Assembly: GCA_029721515.1 (NCBI GenBank)
Contig: CM056558.1
Coordinates: forward strand, 17,515,240 to 17,579,239
Direction of reading: 5' to 3'
Origin: Synanceia verrucosa
Lineage: Eukaryota; Chordata; Actinopteri; Perciformes; Synanceiidae
DNA length: 64,000 nucleotides
Part shown: positions 63,149 to 64,000 of the stretch, piece by piece
Layout of the letters: every line of letters starts with the position of its first letter
Position numbering within the stretch: position 1 is the first letter of the stretch
Position numbers and translations under genes: made by a program
Notes under the pieces: generated by a model
What the model saw: the letters and a program-made list of their open reading frames with translations, nothing else
What the model was told of the DNA's origin: nothing
Database searches by the model: none

Positions 63149-64000
63149 ATGAGTGGAAACAACAGTAGGCATCATGCAGAGGGGTCATCTGATGGACTCA
63201 ATCATAATGATTATAACGTTGTGGAGGAGAGTCTGGAGACCCTAAACCAGCGGCTCAAAGCTCAGACTCTGCAGATCCACGCAATCAAAAGGAAGCTTGA
63301 AGAATGGGAGCGTTTGGATGTCAAATGTGAGAGGATGAAGGCAGAGGAAAAGGCTGCCCGGAAGCAACACAAATCCCCGCAGAGGTCAGTGAGGGAGCTT
63401 CTTGATGTGGTCAAGAACCACATCACTGTTGATGCTCTCTACCAACAGGCAAAAGCAGGGAACAAGAAGCTGGAGAATGAGTCTGAAGCTCTGCAAAAAC
63501 AACTTGTGGACCTGAGGAGGAATGCTCAGGCAGCTATACACGTGCAGCAAGCATATGATGATGAGATACAAAGGCAGGAGAAGCTGAAGAAAAAGGTGGA
63601 GCATTTGCAGCAGGAGGTGTCTCATCAGAACAACGTGAGGGCTGAGTGCACGAGAAACAAACAGGACATTGAGGAAATGAAACGTCAGAATGAAAGCCTA
63701 ATGAAAGATAGGCTGCAGCTCCTGAAGAGGCTGGAGGAGGGCAAAGAGTTTAAGGAGAATTATGATTCTTTAAAAGCTCAGAAAGAGGAGTTGATGGAGA
63801 TTTGCAAAACTCTAAATTCTGACATTGAAAAGATTCAAACAGCCCTCCAGGAAATGATGGCGGAAAAGGACGTCATGATCGGCACAAATGCTGCCCTACG
63901 AGATGAGATGCAGCAGCTGAAGGAGAGACAGCACCAGGTCAACGCTGCGCAGGAAGCCTATAACGCAGTGAAGGCTCAGGAAGTCGCGTTTCGTGAGGAG
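63149..64000 (+). CDS. Uncharacterised coiled-coil protein (5' partial gene, runs off window)
   Basis: The frame is open for 284 codons from ATG at 63,149 to the last base of the window, far longer than any other in the region. An in-frame TAA at 63,137-63,139 and an A at position -3 support this start. Residues 1-25 are a polar leader (MSGNNSRHHAEGSSDG). From about residue 26 on the protein is almost entirely charged heptad-like sequence rich in Glu, Lys, Gln and Leu, for example LEEWERLDVKCERMKAEEKA, KLKKKVEHLQQEV and LLKRLEEGKEFKENYDSLKA. No signal peptide, membrane segment or catalytic motif is visible. Such proteins usually act as cytoskeletal, centrosomal or Golgi scaffolds, but this is only a general expectation; the family is not recognised. 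The long uninterrupted coding exon could be a large first coding exon or an intronless gene. Confidence 0.82.
   Translation, partial: MSGNNSRHHAEGSSDGLNHNDYNVVEESLETLNQRLKAQTLQIHAIKRKLEEWERLDVKCERMKAEEKAARKQHKSPQRSVRELLDVVKNHITVDALYQQAKAGNKKLENESEALQKQLVDLRRNAQAAIHVQQAYDDEIQRQEKLKKKVEHLQQEVSHQNNVRAECTRNKQDIEEMKRQNESLMKDRLQLLKRLEEGKEFKENYDSLKAQKEELMEICKTLNSDIEKIQTALQEMMAEKDVMIGTNAALRDEMQQLKERQHQVNAAQEAYNAVKAQEVAFREE

Noticed and set aside
1..64000. CRISPR arrays, operons or other prokaryotic systems
   Set aside because: No regularly spaced direct repeats, no compact gene clusters, no ribosome binding sites; repeats and splice-like signals are eukaryotic.

Overview
The window reads as vertebrate, most likely ray-finned (teleost) fish, nuclear DNA. 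It is AT-rich and mostly non-coding, with many microsatellites. Its recognisable content is decayed mobile DNA of kinds common in fish: Tc1/mariner, PIF-Harbinger, TTAA-flanked MITEs, a tRNA-related SINE and a LINE with a CCHC knuckle. No operons, CRISPR arrays, rRNA or intact tRNA genes were seen.

Layout. 1-11,090 is non-coding with little beyond a (GT)n run. 11,090-11,700 is a CpG-rich island with CCAAT and TATAAA motifs and a good 5' splice site (AAG|GTAGG at 11,700/11,701), a candidate promoter and first non-coding exon on the + strand. From 11,701 to about 53,500 lies intron-like or intergenic DNA. It carries four copies of one TTAA-flanked MITE (16.2, 24.6, 37.3 and 40.3 kb), two copies of a second repeat rich in AATTAAT (16.5 and 38.75 kb), a Harbinger-type MITE with a TAA duplication and a doubled left terminus (28.2 kb), an internally deleted Tc1 copy with intact ends (30.1-31.0 kb), two copies of a LINE-tail-like repeat that each contain a long (AT)n tract (26.2 and 46.9 kb), a SINE (48.7 kb), and a Tc1 remnant split by a second transposon that carries a Myb-like remnant (52.3-53.5 kb). 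54.1-59.3 kb holds minus-strand reading-frame pieces with splice-like edges that I could not identify. 60.1-63.0 kb is a pile-up of Harbinger transposase, Tc1 transposase, (AT)n and a long minus-strand LINE that has lost its catalytic YMDD region.

The best candidate host protein-coding sequence starts at 63,149: a + strand reading frame open for 284 codons to the window edge, encoding a highly charged coiled-coil protein, with a TATA-like motif 50 bp upstream. I do not recognise the family. The transposase genes are all broken, so the window shows a history of transposition and decay rather than a working gene system.
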